From positions 1 to 64,000 of the forward strand of contig JAIVAN010000005.1 of NCBI GenBank assembly GCA_020171895.1: a stretch of 64,000 bases of DNA, read 5' to 3'. The translations under genes and the position numbers were made by a program. The notes beneath the pieces were generated by a model, which saw only the letters and a list, made by a program, of their open reading frames with translations, did not search any database and was not told the DNA's origin. The first letter of the stretch is position 1, and the number at the start of each line of letters is the position of its first letter. The DNA is from Bacillus timonensis (GTDB lineage: Bacteria > Bacillota > Bacilli > Bacillales > Bacillaceae_L). Positions 32,042 to 39,190 of the stretch are shown in pieces.

Positions 32042-32649
32042 TAGTTCGAAACCTCCTTGATTTGTTTTTGAGCGACAAATAAGAAATCATAAAGCTTTGG
32101 ACGAGTGGCTTTGAACACCGGTGTGCTTGCAGGAATGTCGAGCACACATGGTATTGTATTTGAACCAAGATACACTTTCGGCTCACCAATCACCTTAAAC
32201 ACTGAGCCGAACACACGGTTTAAATATTTATACACACGTTCATCAATGCAGCAAATCCAATGGGTAATGCCGTTTTGTAACGAATATTGGAACACTGTTT
32301 GAATAATATCCATGCCAACCTCATGCTGTGGCATTTTTGTAAAAGCACTTACTTCGGCAAAACAACGTTTATCGAGTTTCTGTAATTTGATGAGATCAAG
32401 GTCATAGATGCTGAAGTTTTCAATGGTAGGCAGCTTTTCAATTGGGTTAAAAATTAAGCGGGTCACACCAACAACATCGTTATTTGTACTTTCTTGGGCA
32501 ACAAAGTACAATGATTCATTCTCATAAGGATCTTGTTCATTTTCAGTAAAGAACCCAACCTCACTATAACGTTTACGGTGAAGAGCAATCGCCTCATTAC
32601 GTAAATAGCTTGATGCTACACCAAATTGATACACTTTTTTTTCATTCAT
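32041..32649 (-). CDS. FeeM/LuxI-like N-acyl amino acid synthase family protein
   Basis: Protein of 202 residues with the GNAT-like fold of acyl-homoserine-lactone and N-acyl amino acid synthases. The N-terminal block RKRYSEVGFFTENEQDPYEN, the strand LYFVAQES...VVGVTRL and RCFAEVSAFTKM correspond to the conserved Arg, Asp and Glu positions of that superfamily. These enzymes transfer an acyl chain from acyl-ACP to an amine. It heads a two-gene unit with a ThiF-like enzyme, beside a carrier-protein/NRPS operon, suggesting a lipo-amino acid or signal molecule. AAGGAGAG precedes the ATG. The family call is from motifs seen by eye. Confidence 0.7.
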   Translation of the reverse strand: MNEKKVYQFGVASSYLRNEAIALHRKRYSEVGFFTENEQDPYENESLYFVAQESTNNDVVGVTRLIFNPIEKLPTIENFSIYDLDLIKLQKLDKRCFAEVSAFTKMPQHEVGMDIIQTVFQYSLQNGITHWICCIDERVYKYLNRVFGSVFKVIGEPKVYLGSNTIPCVLDIPASTPVFKATRPKLYDFLFVAQKQIKEVSN

Positions 32650-32656
32650 TTTACAT

Positions 32657-32698
32657 CTCTCCTTAAAATAGTAGTCTACAATTCTACTATCGTCAAAA
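32657..32698 (-). promoter_or_regulatory. Candidate promoter and overlapping inverted repeat before feeM-like gene
   Basis: On the minus strand TTGACG (32696-32691) and TACTAT (32673-32668) are 17 bases apart, a good sigma-A pair. ATAGTAG (32668-32674) and CTACTAT (32684-32690) form a perfect inverted repeat filling the spacer and -10. The implied transcript start falls close to the ribosome binding site AAGGAGAG, so the message would have a very short leader. Alternatively the repeat is an RNA hairpin just before that site. Confidence 0.45.
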
Positions 32699-32794
32699 AA
32701 TTCAGTAATTCCTTAGCAAATTTGTGAAACTTCAACATTTTCCGAAAAAAAATGGTACAATTTAAGTAGAAATCTGTCGAACTGGAGAAATGAC

Positions 32795-33997
32795 ATGGTT
32801 GAAGTGAAAGAAAAGCTTCTTGAACAGTACTTGGACGAACACCGCGCCAAGGTGACAAAAAACTTAATTCGAATCATAGGAATCTATTTAATCATAAGCA
32901 TTTTGTGGAATGCGCTATTTATGCTGTTTGAGCTTCCGTTTTCACGTGCGAGCCTACCATTATTAGCCTTTTCGTTATGCTTACTTAGTGTGGTGACGAT
33001 CGTCTCTCGCTTCGTTTGCATCCCATCTAAGCTCATGCAATTTATCATGCTTAGTTATCTTGCGGTCTTAATCGTCTGCCTGTACTTTGGCTCAGGCTAT
33101 ACAGAATCGTGGAGCTACTTCTTATTACTACCATTATTAACAGGTATATATGGAGAAAAGAAAACACTGTTTTACTATTCAATCGTTGGAATGATCCTAC
33201 TAGCGGTGATGAGCTTATACTTTCCGAAAAGTACATACATCGTCGATACAATTGATATCTCAAACCGCATCTTGTTTTATGTGATACTCGCAACCTTTAG
33301 CTTTCTTTTACTACAAACGTTTCACCTCATTTACTCAAAGCAGGTTGGTACGGTTGTTCGATCAATGGAAGAAACGATTGAACAAGTTGTAAATAGCTTT
33401 ATCGTCTCAGTCGAGGCGAAGGACTTATACACGTTCGGTCATAGTGAACGTGTGAGCAAATACGCCGTCGCACTGGCGAAGTTTTTACCAGAATACAAGA
33501 ACAAAGACAAACAAAAGCGTCTCCGCTTAAGTGGATTGCTTCATGACATCGGGAAAATTAACATTCCGGAGCAAATTTTAACGAAGCCTGGACGATTAAC
33601 GGCTGAAGAGTTCGAAGTGATTAAGACCCATACAGTAGTGGGCGCAAGAATGGTTGAAAAAATTGAAGGCTTGCAGTCTTTGAAAAGTGGTGTGCTGTTT
33701 CACCATGAGAAATGGGATGGGACAGGCTATCCTACAAGGAAAAAAGGAACGGATATACCGCTTGAGGCACGGATTTTAGCAATTGCTGATGCGTTTGACG
33801 CGATGACAACGAATCGTTCATATCGAAGTGAGATGTCATTAGAGGAAGCGTTTAGAAGATTAGAAGAGGGGAAAGGGACACATTTTGATCCTCATTTAAT
33901 AGAAGTTTTGCAGAATGCAAAGTTCGAGTTTAAGAAAATCTACAAAGAATCCCAACACCCAACGAAAGAGTTTGAGACGTTAACGGATTGGTTGTAA
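32795..33997 (+). CDS. Membrane HD-GYP domain protein (probable c-di-GMP phosphodiesterase)
   Basis: Protein of 400 residues: about six N-terminal transmembrane segments (23-190), a short linker, then an HD-GYP domain (about 200-375) with FGHSERVSKYAVAL, LLHDIGKINIP, KTHTVVGARM, HHEKWDGTGYP and RILAIADAFDAMTTNRSY. The metal-binding HD and the GYP motif are intact. CTGGAG lies ten bases before ATG 32795. It is divergent from the feeM-like gene. Hydrolysis of cyclic di-GMP is expected but related HD-GYP enzymes can act on other cyclic nucleotides. Confidence 0.92.
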   Translation: MVEVKEKLLEQYLDEHRAKVTKNLIRIIGIYLIISILWNALFMLFELPFSRASLPLLAFSLCLLSVVTIVSRFVCIPSKLMQFIMLSYLAVLIVCLYFGSGYTESWSYFLLLPLLTGIYGEKKTLFYYSIVGMILLAVMSLYFPKSTYIVDTIDISNRILFYVILATFSFLLLQTFHLIYSKQVGTVVRSMEETIEQVVNSFIVSVEAKDLYTFGHSERVSKYAVALAKFLPEYKNKDKQKRLRLSGLLHDIGKINIPEQILTKPGRLTAEEFEVIKTHTVVGARMVEKIEGLQSLKSGVLFHHEKWDGTGYPTRKKGTDIPLEARILAIADAFDAMTTNRSYRSEMSLEEAFRRLEEGKGTHFDPHLIEVLQNAKFEFKKIYKESQHPTKEFETLTDWL

Positions 33998-34024
33998 CTA
34001 TGAGTCTAGCACTCTGAGCAAGGG

Positions 34025-34153
34025 GTGTTAATCTGCGTTGCAGGACTCTCGCTTTCCACGGGGCGCCACTTGAGCCTCCTCGGCTGCGCCTGTGGGGTCT
34101 CAAGTCCGGCGCATTTCCCGTAGGATTCTCGGTCCTTCCACTCCGATTAACAC
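34025..34153 (-). repeat. 129-bp palindromic repeat with GTGTTAATC ends, intact copy
   Basis: Bounded by GTGTTAATC (34025-34033) and GATTAACAC (34145-34153). Its interior is GC-rich and matches 36285-36413, in the opposite orientation and with exactly the same length. The core resembles that of the repeat at 1473-1686. No gene lies in 33998-34445 apart from this and the two-hairpin module. Confidence 0.85.
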
Positions 34154-34279
34154 GACTAGATACAAGGGATGAACTCACTATTAAATTACAAGAAATCTTT
34201 CCACTTTCCTTAGGGCGAATTTTTATTGGAATTAGAGATCAAAAACTGCCCTTCCTACTTCTGATAATCAAAAAGTTTT

Positions 34280-34374
34280 AAATCTACATGTATAAAAATC
34301 TACTAAAGGGGAGAGAATGATGGATGTATTCCCCCTTTTTGATAGACCTCCTATTTCGGTAGGGGGTATTTTTT
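34280..34374 (+). ncRNA. Two-hairpin module ending in a terminator, copy 2
   Basis: Matches 19980-20072: AAATCTACATGTATAAAAAT followed by CTACTAAAG, hairpin 1 AAAGGGGA (34305-34312) with TCCCCCTTT (34330-34338), and hairpin 2 ACCTCCTA (34346-34353) with TAGGGGGT (34360-34367), then a T run. The outer part of hairpin 2 keeps pairing while bases differ from copy 1 (A-T here, G-C there). It ends about 70 bases before the VOC gene and is not the direct terminator of the HD-GYP gene, which ends nearly 300 bases earlier. Confidence 0.45.
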
Positions 34375-34445
34375 GTTTATGAACAAAGGAGAATAGGAAA
34401 AAAGGAAGAATTAGAATAACAACGATGAATGTGGAGGAAGAGGAT

Positions 34446-34847
34446 ATGTCTAGTTTTGTTACACGAATCGCGACGATTGAATTACCTGTTTCGGATCTCG
34501 AGACGGCAGCGAACTGGTATGCAAAGCACTTGAATATGATTGTTCAGCACAAGTCTGAAAACGAAGCGATGCTTTCGTTCAATGCAAAAGGAGTGCCAAC
34601 GCTTTTTCTCGTTCGAACAGAAGACGAAAAGCGCATGGACTTTACCAACAGTCGAAACGGTGTCACACATAGTGTCGTAGACTTCTATACTTACGATCTA
34701 AAAGGCTTTCATGAATACTTACGGGAAAGTGGAGTAGAAGTTGGGAAGCTCAATATGATGAACGAGAAATTTGGGGGATTTGGCTTTAAGGACCCTGATG
34801 GGAATAGCCTAAGTGCAACCAATGTACAGCATTTAGGACAGGAATAG
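34446..34847 (+). CDS. VOC (glyoxalase/bleomycin-resistance fold) family protein
   Basis: Start at ATG 34446, after GGAGGAAG; the product has 133 residues. Two beta-alpha-beta-beta-beta modules are recognisable: RIATIELPVSDLETAANWYAKHL at the N-terminus and GGFGFKDPDGNSLSATN at the end. The fold supports metal-dependent isomerases, dioxygenases and drug-binding proteins; the substrate cannot be predicted. It is a single gene preceded by the two-hairpin module. Confidence 0.85.
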   Translation: MSSFVTRIATIELPVSDLETAANWYAKHLNMIVQHKSENEAMLSFNAKGVPTLFLVRTEDEKRMDFTNSRNGVTHSVVDFYTYDLKGFHEYLRESGVEVGKLNMMNEKFGGFGFKDPDGNSLSATNVQHLGQE

Positions 34848-34901
34848 TACTTAAGTTGTAAGGGTTTTCAAAAATGTAATATATTGTAATATTAATAATA
34901 C

Positions 34902-34930
34902 TTGTCAGACTTCACTGAAAACTGTAAAAT
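34902..34930 (+). promoter_or_regulatory. Sigma-A-type promoter of the small gene at 34970
   Basis: TTGTCA (34902-34907) and TAAAAT (34925-34930) are 17 bases apart. CTACCA (34933-34938) and TGGTAG (34954-34959) form an inverted repeat between the promoter and the start codon. Confidence 0.6.
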
Positions 34931-34969
34931 AACTACCAAATAGTATAAAAAAATGGTAGGTACGAAAAC

Positions 34970-35110
34970 ATGAATTCAGAATTTCAAAAAGAACAGCTTC
35001 TGCAAATTATGTTAGACATTTGCAAAAAAGCTGAACAATCTACAAATCTATCAGCAAAAGATGTCGTTGAAGACATTGCGCTACGTTTAAAAGAAGTTCA
35101 AAGTGCATAA
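34970..35110 (+). CDS. Small acidic helical protein, 46 residues
   Basis: ATG 34970 to TAA 35108-35110. The product MNSEFQKEQLLQIMLDICKK...ALRLKEVQSA is predicted to be all helical and soluble, with no membrane segment. It has its own promoter (34902-34930) and a strong terminator, which supports a real gene, although the ribosome binding site (GGTAGGTA) is only moderate. The family is not recognised. Confidence 0.55.
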   Translation: MNSEFQKEQLLQIMLDICKKAEQSTNLSAKDVVEDIALRLKEVQSA

Positions 35111-35121
35111 TGAATGAATAG

Positions 35122-35143
35122 GACAGAGGAGATATCCTCTGTC
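35122..35143. terminator. Bidirectional terminator between two convergent small genes
   Basis: Perfect 9-bp stem GACAGAGGA (35122-35130) / TCCTCTGTC (35135-35143), followed on the plus strand by a T-rich run. Its edge touches the stop codon of the minus-strand gene. Confidence 0.88.
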
Positions 35144-35307
35144 TATTTTTTATCCTCTAATAGTTCCAATCTAGCCCGATAATGCTTATTCATCTTATCC
35201 TTCATTTCTTTCGTTAATCCTTGATCAATACAGCCATCCAAATGTACATGATGATACATATACCAAAAGCCGTGCCAGTAATACTTTAACTTTGCCGTTA
35301 TATACAT
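35143..35307 (-). CDS. Small basic/aromatic protein, 54 residues
   Basis: Minus-strand ATG 35307 with the near-perfect site AGGAGGGGTGTT upstream, ending TAG at 35143. The product MYITAKLKYYWHGFWYMYHH...RLELLEDKK has an unusual aromatic/histidine-rich N-terminal half and a charged helical C-terminal half with LDGCIDQG between. I do not recognise the family. The strong start signal and convergent terminator support it. Confidence 0.65.
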   Translation of the reverse strand: MYITAKLKYYWHGFWYMYHHVHLDGCIDQGLTKEMKDKMNKHYRARLELLEDKK

Positions 35308-35579
35308 AACACCCCTCCTGTATTGAAAGAACGTATTCTTATGTTAATTACCAATATATGTAAGCGCTTTCAAAATTATTCGTGTAGCTTTGAGATAAGT
35401 TATCGTAACTATACACCACCATCCACTAGAAGATTGTCGCAATAATACTGAAAAATCACAGAAGTTTTGTCGAACGAATGAAAGCACGTTTATGAATCTG
35501 AGAAATGGTTATAACTAGGTTATACAGAGAGTGTGAGATTCATAGAATGTGTTAAGTTCAAAAACTGGAGCGTGAGTGG

Positions 35580-35939
35580 ATGAAAATCGAAAATACAAGC
35601 ATCATAATCCAAGAAAAATATCTTCCATCGAAAGAAACAGTAATCGCAATCGTAAAACCAATTCTCTTTTATCTCGGCATGCTGATGTCTTTTATAATTC
35701 TGATATTTAATGGCACAATCGGCTACTTCGTGTTCTTAACATTCGGACAGCTAGAAGGAACCTTCTTTTATTGTTTCACATCAGCAATCGGCGCTGGTCT
35801 AGCGACGCTTCTTTTAGTAAAGGGCAAAAAGCATAGCTTCTATTTAAAGTTTCTCATCTTAACAAACTTCCTTGTCATCTTTCATCCGACAACAATGAGG
35901 ATCATTGAAAGAACTGTCATTGATTCATTTTTCACGTAG
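35580..35939 (+). CDS. Hypothetical membrane protein, 119 residues
   Basis: Protein with three probable transmembrane segments (about 24-54, 60-82, 88-103) and short charged ends. No motif identifies a function. GGAGCGTGAGTGG precedes ATG 35580. It stands alone, with a strong terminator after it and about 270 bases of unassigned sequence before it. Confidence 0.65.
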   Translation: MKIENTSIIIQEKYLPSKETVIAIVKPILFYLGMLMSFIILIFNGTIGYFVFLTFGQLEGTFFYCFTSAIGAGLATLLLVKGKKHSFYLKFLILTNFLVIFHPTTMRIIERTVIDSFFT

Positions 35940-35981
35940 TGGATATACGTAAGAAACTTTGTTAACATAATAGTTAGTGCG

Positions 35982-36009
35982 AAAACAGAGGAGCATCCTC
36001 TGTTTTTGT
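35982..36009 (+). terminator. Terminator
   Basis: Perfect 11-bp stem AAAACAGAGGA (35982-35992) / TCCTCTGTTTT (35996-36006), then T. Confidence 0.9.
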
Positions 36010-36065
36010 TTTGCCATTTTTTATTTTGAAGAGTTAACTATGACTGCAAAAAGACTATTCAGTCA

Positions 36066-36284
36066 TGAATCATGAAAATGTGAACTTGATTTTTGCGTTT
36101 ATAGAATGTTGGCTTTTAAGTCATTCATGCGTGTTAACCGAGGTTCCTGCAACGAAGGTTAACACCCCACTTACAGCGACGTATTTTTAGGGTAGACTTC
36201 CATGCAATTTGAGAATTGCACCATGGTAAATGAAAAATGCGATTAATTCTTGATCTTACAATGTTGGACATTAGTATTTTTTCC
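36066..36284 (+). repeat. Repeated spacer units with a 35-bp mini-palindrome
   Basis: The stretch 36066-36130 and the stretch up to 36284 both resemble the spacer at 190-311 (reverse complement): GAACTTGAT, TTTATAGAATGTTGG, AGGGTAGACTTC, ATTGCACCATG. Between the two lies a 35-bp derivative of the palindromic repeat, GTGTTAACC (36131-36139) to GGTTAACAC (36157-36165). Together with 36285-36413 this makes an alternating spacer-palindrome array. The remainder up to 36830 has no gene. Confidence 0.7.
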
Positions 36285-36413
36285 GTGTTAATCGGAGTGT
36301 AAGGACCGAGACTCCTGCAGGAGATGTGCCGGACTTGAGACCCCACAGGCGCAGCCGAGGAGGCTCAAGTGGCACCCTGCGGAAAGCGAGAGTCCTGAAA
36401 CGCAGATTAACAC
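36285..36413 (+). repeat. 129-bp palindromic repeat with GTGTTAATC ends, intact copy
   Basis: Bounded by GTGTTAATC (36285-36293) and GATTAACAC (36405-36413); same length as, and opposite orientation to, the copy at 34025-34153. Confidence 0.85.
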
Positions 36414-36750
36414 CCTATGTTGAGGGTAAAGAATTGTATTTTCCAGGGTAGCCAAGCTAGAGAATGTTCTCGTTATCAATAAGGAAATATGTCGAAAAAT
36501 AAAACATTTCCAAAAAATCTCACAAGCTATTAACCTATTGAGGTGCTAGAATTAACTTACAGAAGCAATGGTAGGACCACACTGACTACAACATGTTAAT
36601 TTGAACAAACATACAATTCATTTACCCAATAACGTTGCTGGTGGACACAGCACATCACAAAAGAAACTTGTAACCGTTTACATCCAAAAACTGTGAAAAA
36701 AAGGAATAAGTTTTTGCCCGAAAATGTAGATATATGTAAGTCGGATGGTT

Positions 36751-36756
36751 TATAAT
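36751..36756 (+). promoter_or_regulatory. Candidate -10 box of the EPS operon
   Basis: A perfect TATAAT about 75 bases before the first EPS gene. No convincing -35 box was seen, so an activator may be needed. Confidence 0.4.
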
Positions 36757-36830
36757 GAGCAAGGGTATTAGAACGAAAGTAGTAGAATAAATGAAACAAA
36801 AGATACTAAATGAAACGATGGAGGATGAAC

Positions 36831-37568
36831 ATGGAAGAAACGATCAGCTTAAGAGAGATATTCCAAACCTTAAAAAAACGATTCTGGTTGATTACATTAC
36901 TAACAATCCTTGCGACAGCAACAAGCGGAATCATTAGTTATAACTTTTTAACACCAATCTATCAATCTTCAACTCAAATTCTAGTCAATCAATCGAAAAC
37001 AGAACAACCAGCCTTCAACGTGAATGATATTCGAACGAACTTAGAGTTGATCAATACGTATAACGTAATCATCAAAAGTCCAGCAATCTTAGATATCGTA
37101 AAAGAAGAACTAGAACTAGATGAGTCAACAAACTTAAATGGAAAAATCACAGTCGGTTCCGTTCAGAACTCACAGGTTGTTGATGTAACAGTTCAAGATG
37201 CAGATTCAGCATTAGCAGCTGAAATTGCCAATACAACGGCTACTGTGTTCCAAGAAGAAATTGTTAAAATTATGAACGTAGATAATGTAAGCATCCTTTC
37301 ACGAGCAGTTGAAAGTGAATCACCAGTTAAACCAAATCCAATGCTGAATATGGCGATTGCGTTAGTTGTTGGATTAATGGCAGGTGTCGGTATTGCATTC
37401 CTACTAGAGTATTTAGACAATACGGTGAAGAACGAACAAGACATCGAACGTTTACTAGGCTTACCAGTGTTAGGTGCGATTGCACAAATTGACATTGAAG
37501 CAGAAGCGAAAAAGCAAGCAGCAGCTCAAGCTGAAAAAGGATTAAGAGGTGAAACCCTTGGCTCGTAA
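36831..37568 (+). CDS. Wzz/YveK-type chain-length regulator and kinase modulator
   Basis: Start at ATG 36831 after GGAGGATGAAC; the product has 245 residues. Two transmembrane segments (about 21-43 and 168-190) flank an extracytoplasmic Wzz domain, with the proline-rich motif SPVKPNPMLNMAIAL before the second. The cytoplasmic tail EYLDNTVKNEQDIERLLGLPVLG is the usual activator segment for the tyrosine kinase encoded next. It sets polymer chain length and is the first gene of the EPS operon. It overlaps the kinase gene by about 11 bases. Confidence 0.93.
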   Translation: MEETISLREIFQTLKKRFWLITLLTILATATSGIISYNFLTPIYQSSTQILVNQSKTEQPAFNVNDIRTNLELINTYNVIIKSPAILDIVKEELELDESTNLNGKITVGSVQNSQVVDVTVQDADSALAAEIANTTATVFQEEIVKIMNVDNVSILSRAVESESPVKPNPMLNMAIALVVGLMAGVGIAFLLEYLDNTVKNEQDIERLLGLPVLGAIAQIDIEAEAKKQAAAQAEKGLRGETLGS

Positions 37569-38253
37569 AAAACCATTATTTTTACCGCAAATTCGTAGCT
37601 TAATTACCATGAAAAACCCGAAGTCACCAATTTCTGAGCAATATCGTACACTTCGTACAAACATTGAGTTCTCGACCGTTGACGAAGAGATGAAGTCAAT
37701 CTTAATCACATCTGCAGGACCAGCAGAAGGGAAATCAACGACGACAAATAACTTAGCAGTTGTGTTTGCGCAGCAAGGCAAGCGTGTTCTATTAATTGAT
37801 TCTGACTTACGTAAACCAACGGCTCATTACTCTTTCGGTGTTGAAAACCACACAGGCTTAACGAATGTGTTAACGAAGCAAACATCACTTGAAAAAGCAG
37901 TGTATCAAACAGAACAAGAGAACTTATTTCTTTTAACAAGTGGACCGATCCCACCAAACCCAGCAGAAATGCTTGGATCACGTGCGATGGATGAGCTGTT
38001 AGAACAAATTTATGCTGAATATGATCTTGTTGTGTTTGACACGCCACCTGTGCTAGCGGTAACAGACGCGCAAGTATTAGCAAACAAATGTGACGGCGTT
38101 GCACTCGTTGTTCGTAGTGGTAAAACAGAGAACGACGCAGCACTTAAAGCAAAAGAATTATTAATGAATGCAAAAGCAAAATTACTAGGTGTTGTACTGA
38201 ATAATAAGAAGCAAAAAGAGAGTCAATATTACTACTACTATGGTAGGAGTTAA
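37558..38253 (+). CDS. CpsD/CapB-family bacterial tyrosine kinase
   Basis: TTG 37558 is chosen because AAGAGGTG lies seven bases upstream; GTG 37549 is possible. The product (about 231 residues) has Walker A AGPAEGKSTTTNNLAV (about 54-69), Walker A' VLLIDSDLRKP and Walker B DLVVFDTPP. It ends in a tyrosine cluster YYYYYGRS that is autophosphorylated. It works with the upstream membrane modulator to control polymer assembly; the phosphatase gene follows. A hairpin (38267-38306) lies between kinase and phosphatase genes. Confidence 0.94.
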   Translation: MARKKPLFLPQIRSLITMKNPKSPISEQYRTLRTNIEFSTVDEEMKSILITSAGPAEGKSTTTNNLAVVFAQQGKRVLLIDSDLRKPTAHYSFGVENHTGLTNVLTKQTSLEKAVYQTEQENLFLLTSGPIPPNPAEMLGSRAMDELLEQIYAEYDLVVFDTPPVLAVTDAQVLANKCDGVALVVRSGKTENDAALKAKELLMNAKAKLLGVVLNNKKQKESQYYYYYGRS

Positions 38254-38266
38254 TTTGGCAAATTTT

Positions 38267-38306
38267 AACGGGTGATTCGTCAAGATTCGACAAAATTCAC
38301 CCGTTT
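38267..38306 (+). terminator. Hairpin between kinase and phosphatase genes (possible attenuator)
   Basis: AACGGGTGA (38267-38275) pairs with TCACCCGTT (38297-38305), with a smaller inner hairpin (TCG...CGA). The T tract is short (TTTCTCCC), so it may act as a partial terminator or stabilise the upstream message. Confidence 0.5.
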
Positions 38307-38395
38307 CTCCCTATATTATTCTATGATACTATTAGTTTTGCGTCCGTTTTTACAAAAAAAGTTAGTATACATAAAAAATGTGAGGGGGAGTTCTT

Positions 38396-39169
38396 ATGAT
38401 CGATATACATTGCCACATCCTACCTGGGGTAGATGATGGTGCAAAAGACCTAAATGAAAGTGTAGAAATGGCTAGACTTGCAGTAAAAGAAGGAATTACA
38501 ACGATAATTGCAACTCCCCATCATATGAACGGTAAATTTGAGAATGAAAGAAATTTCATATTTGACCGTGTTCTCCAATTAAACGAAACATTATCTCAGC
38601 AAAACATTCCACTCCAAATTCTAGCAGGGCAAGAAACAAGGATTTACGGTGAGATTTTACAAGACTATGAAGAAGCGAAAATATTATCGTTAAATAATAG
38701 TGGCAAATATCTCTTTATTGAACTGCCTTCAGGACATGTCCCAAGGTATACAGAGAAGCTCCTATTCGATCTTCAATTAAGTGGTCTCACACCGATCATT
38801 GTTCATCCTGAACGAAACCAAGAAATCATTGAAAATCCAGATATCCTATACAAGTTGGTTAAAAATGGCGCAGCAACACAAATAACGGCATCGAGCCTAA
38901 CTGGTCATTTTGGAAAGAAAATTAAGAAGTTCAGCTTTCAACTCATTGAATCCAGTTTGACTCATTTTATCGCATCAGATGCCCATGACATAAAAGGGAG
39001 AAGCTTTAAAATGGACGAGGCATTCACGCTCTTAAAGAAAGAATTCGGAGTAGAAGCAGAATTTTATTACAAAGAAAATGCGAGCTTACTAGTGGACGGT
39101 AAAGCGATTATGAAAAGTACGCCAGAAAAAGTAAAGAAAAGAAAACTACTAGGATTGTTTTCAATCTAG
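38396..39169 (+). CDS. CpsB/CapC/YwqE-type PHP-domain tyrosine phosphatase
   Basis: Protein of 257 residues with the metal-ligand motifs of the PHP fold: DIHCHILPGVDDGAKD (about 3-18), ATPHH, ELPSGHVP, VHPERN and SDAHD. These manganese-dependent phosphatases reverse the autophosphorylation of the BY-kinase encoded upstream and so reset the polymerisation cycle. TGAGGGGGAG lies five bases before ATG 38396. A 22-base gap links it to the EpsC-like gene. Confidence 0.93.
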   Translation: MIDIHCHILPGVDDGAKDLNESVEMARLAVKEGITTIIATPHHMNGKFENERNFIFDRVLQLNETLSQQNIPLQILAGQETRIYGEILQDYEEAKILSLNNSGKYLFIELPSGHVPRYTEKLLFDLQLSGLTPIIVHPERNQEIIENPDILYKLVKNGAATQITASSLTGHFGKKIKKFSFQLIESSLTHFIASDAHDIKGRSFKMDEAFTLLKKEFGVEAEFYYKENASLLVDGKAIMKSTPEKVKKRKLLGLFSI

Positions 39170-39190
39170 AAGAAAAGGGGGTCTTTACAT

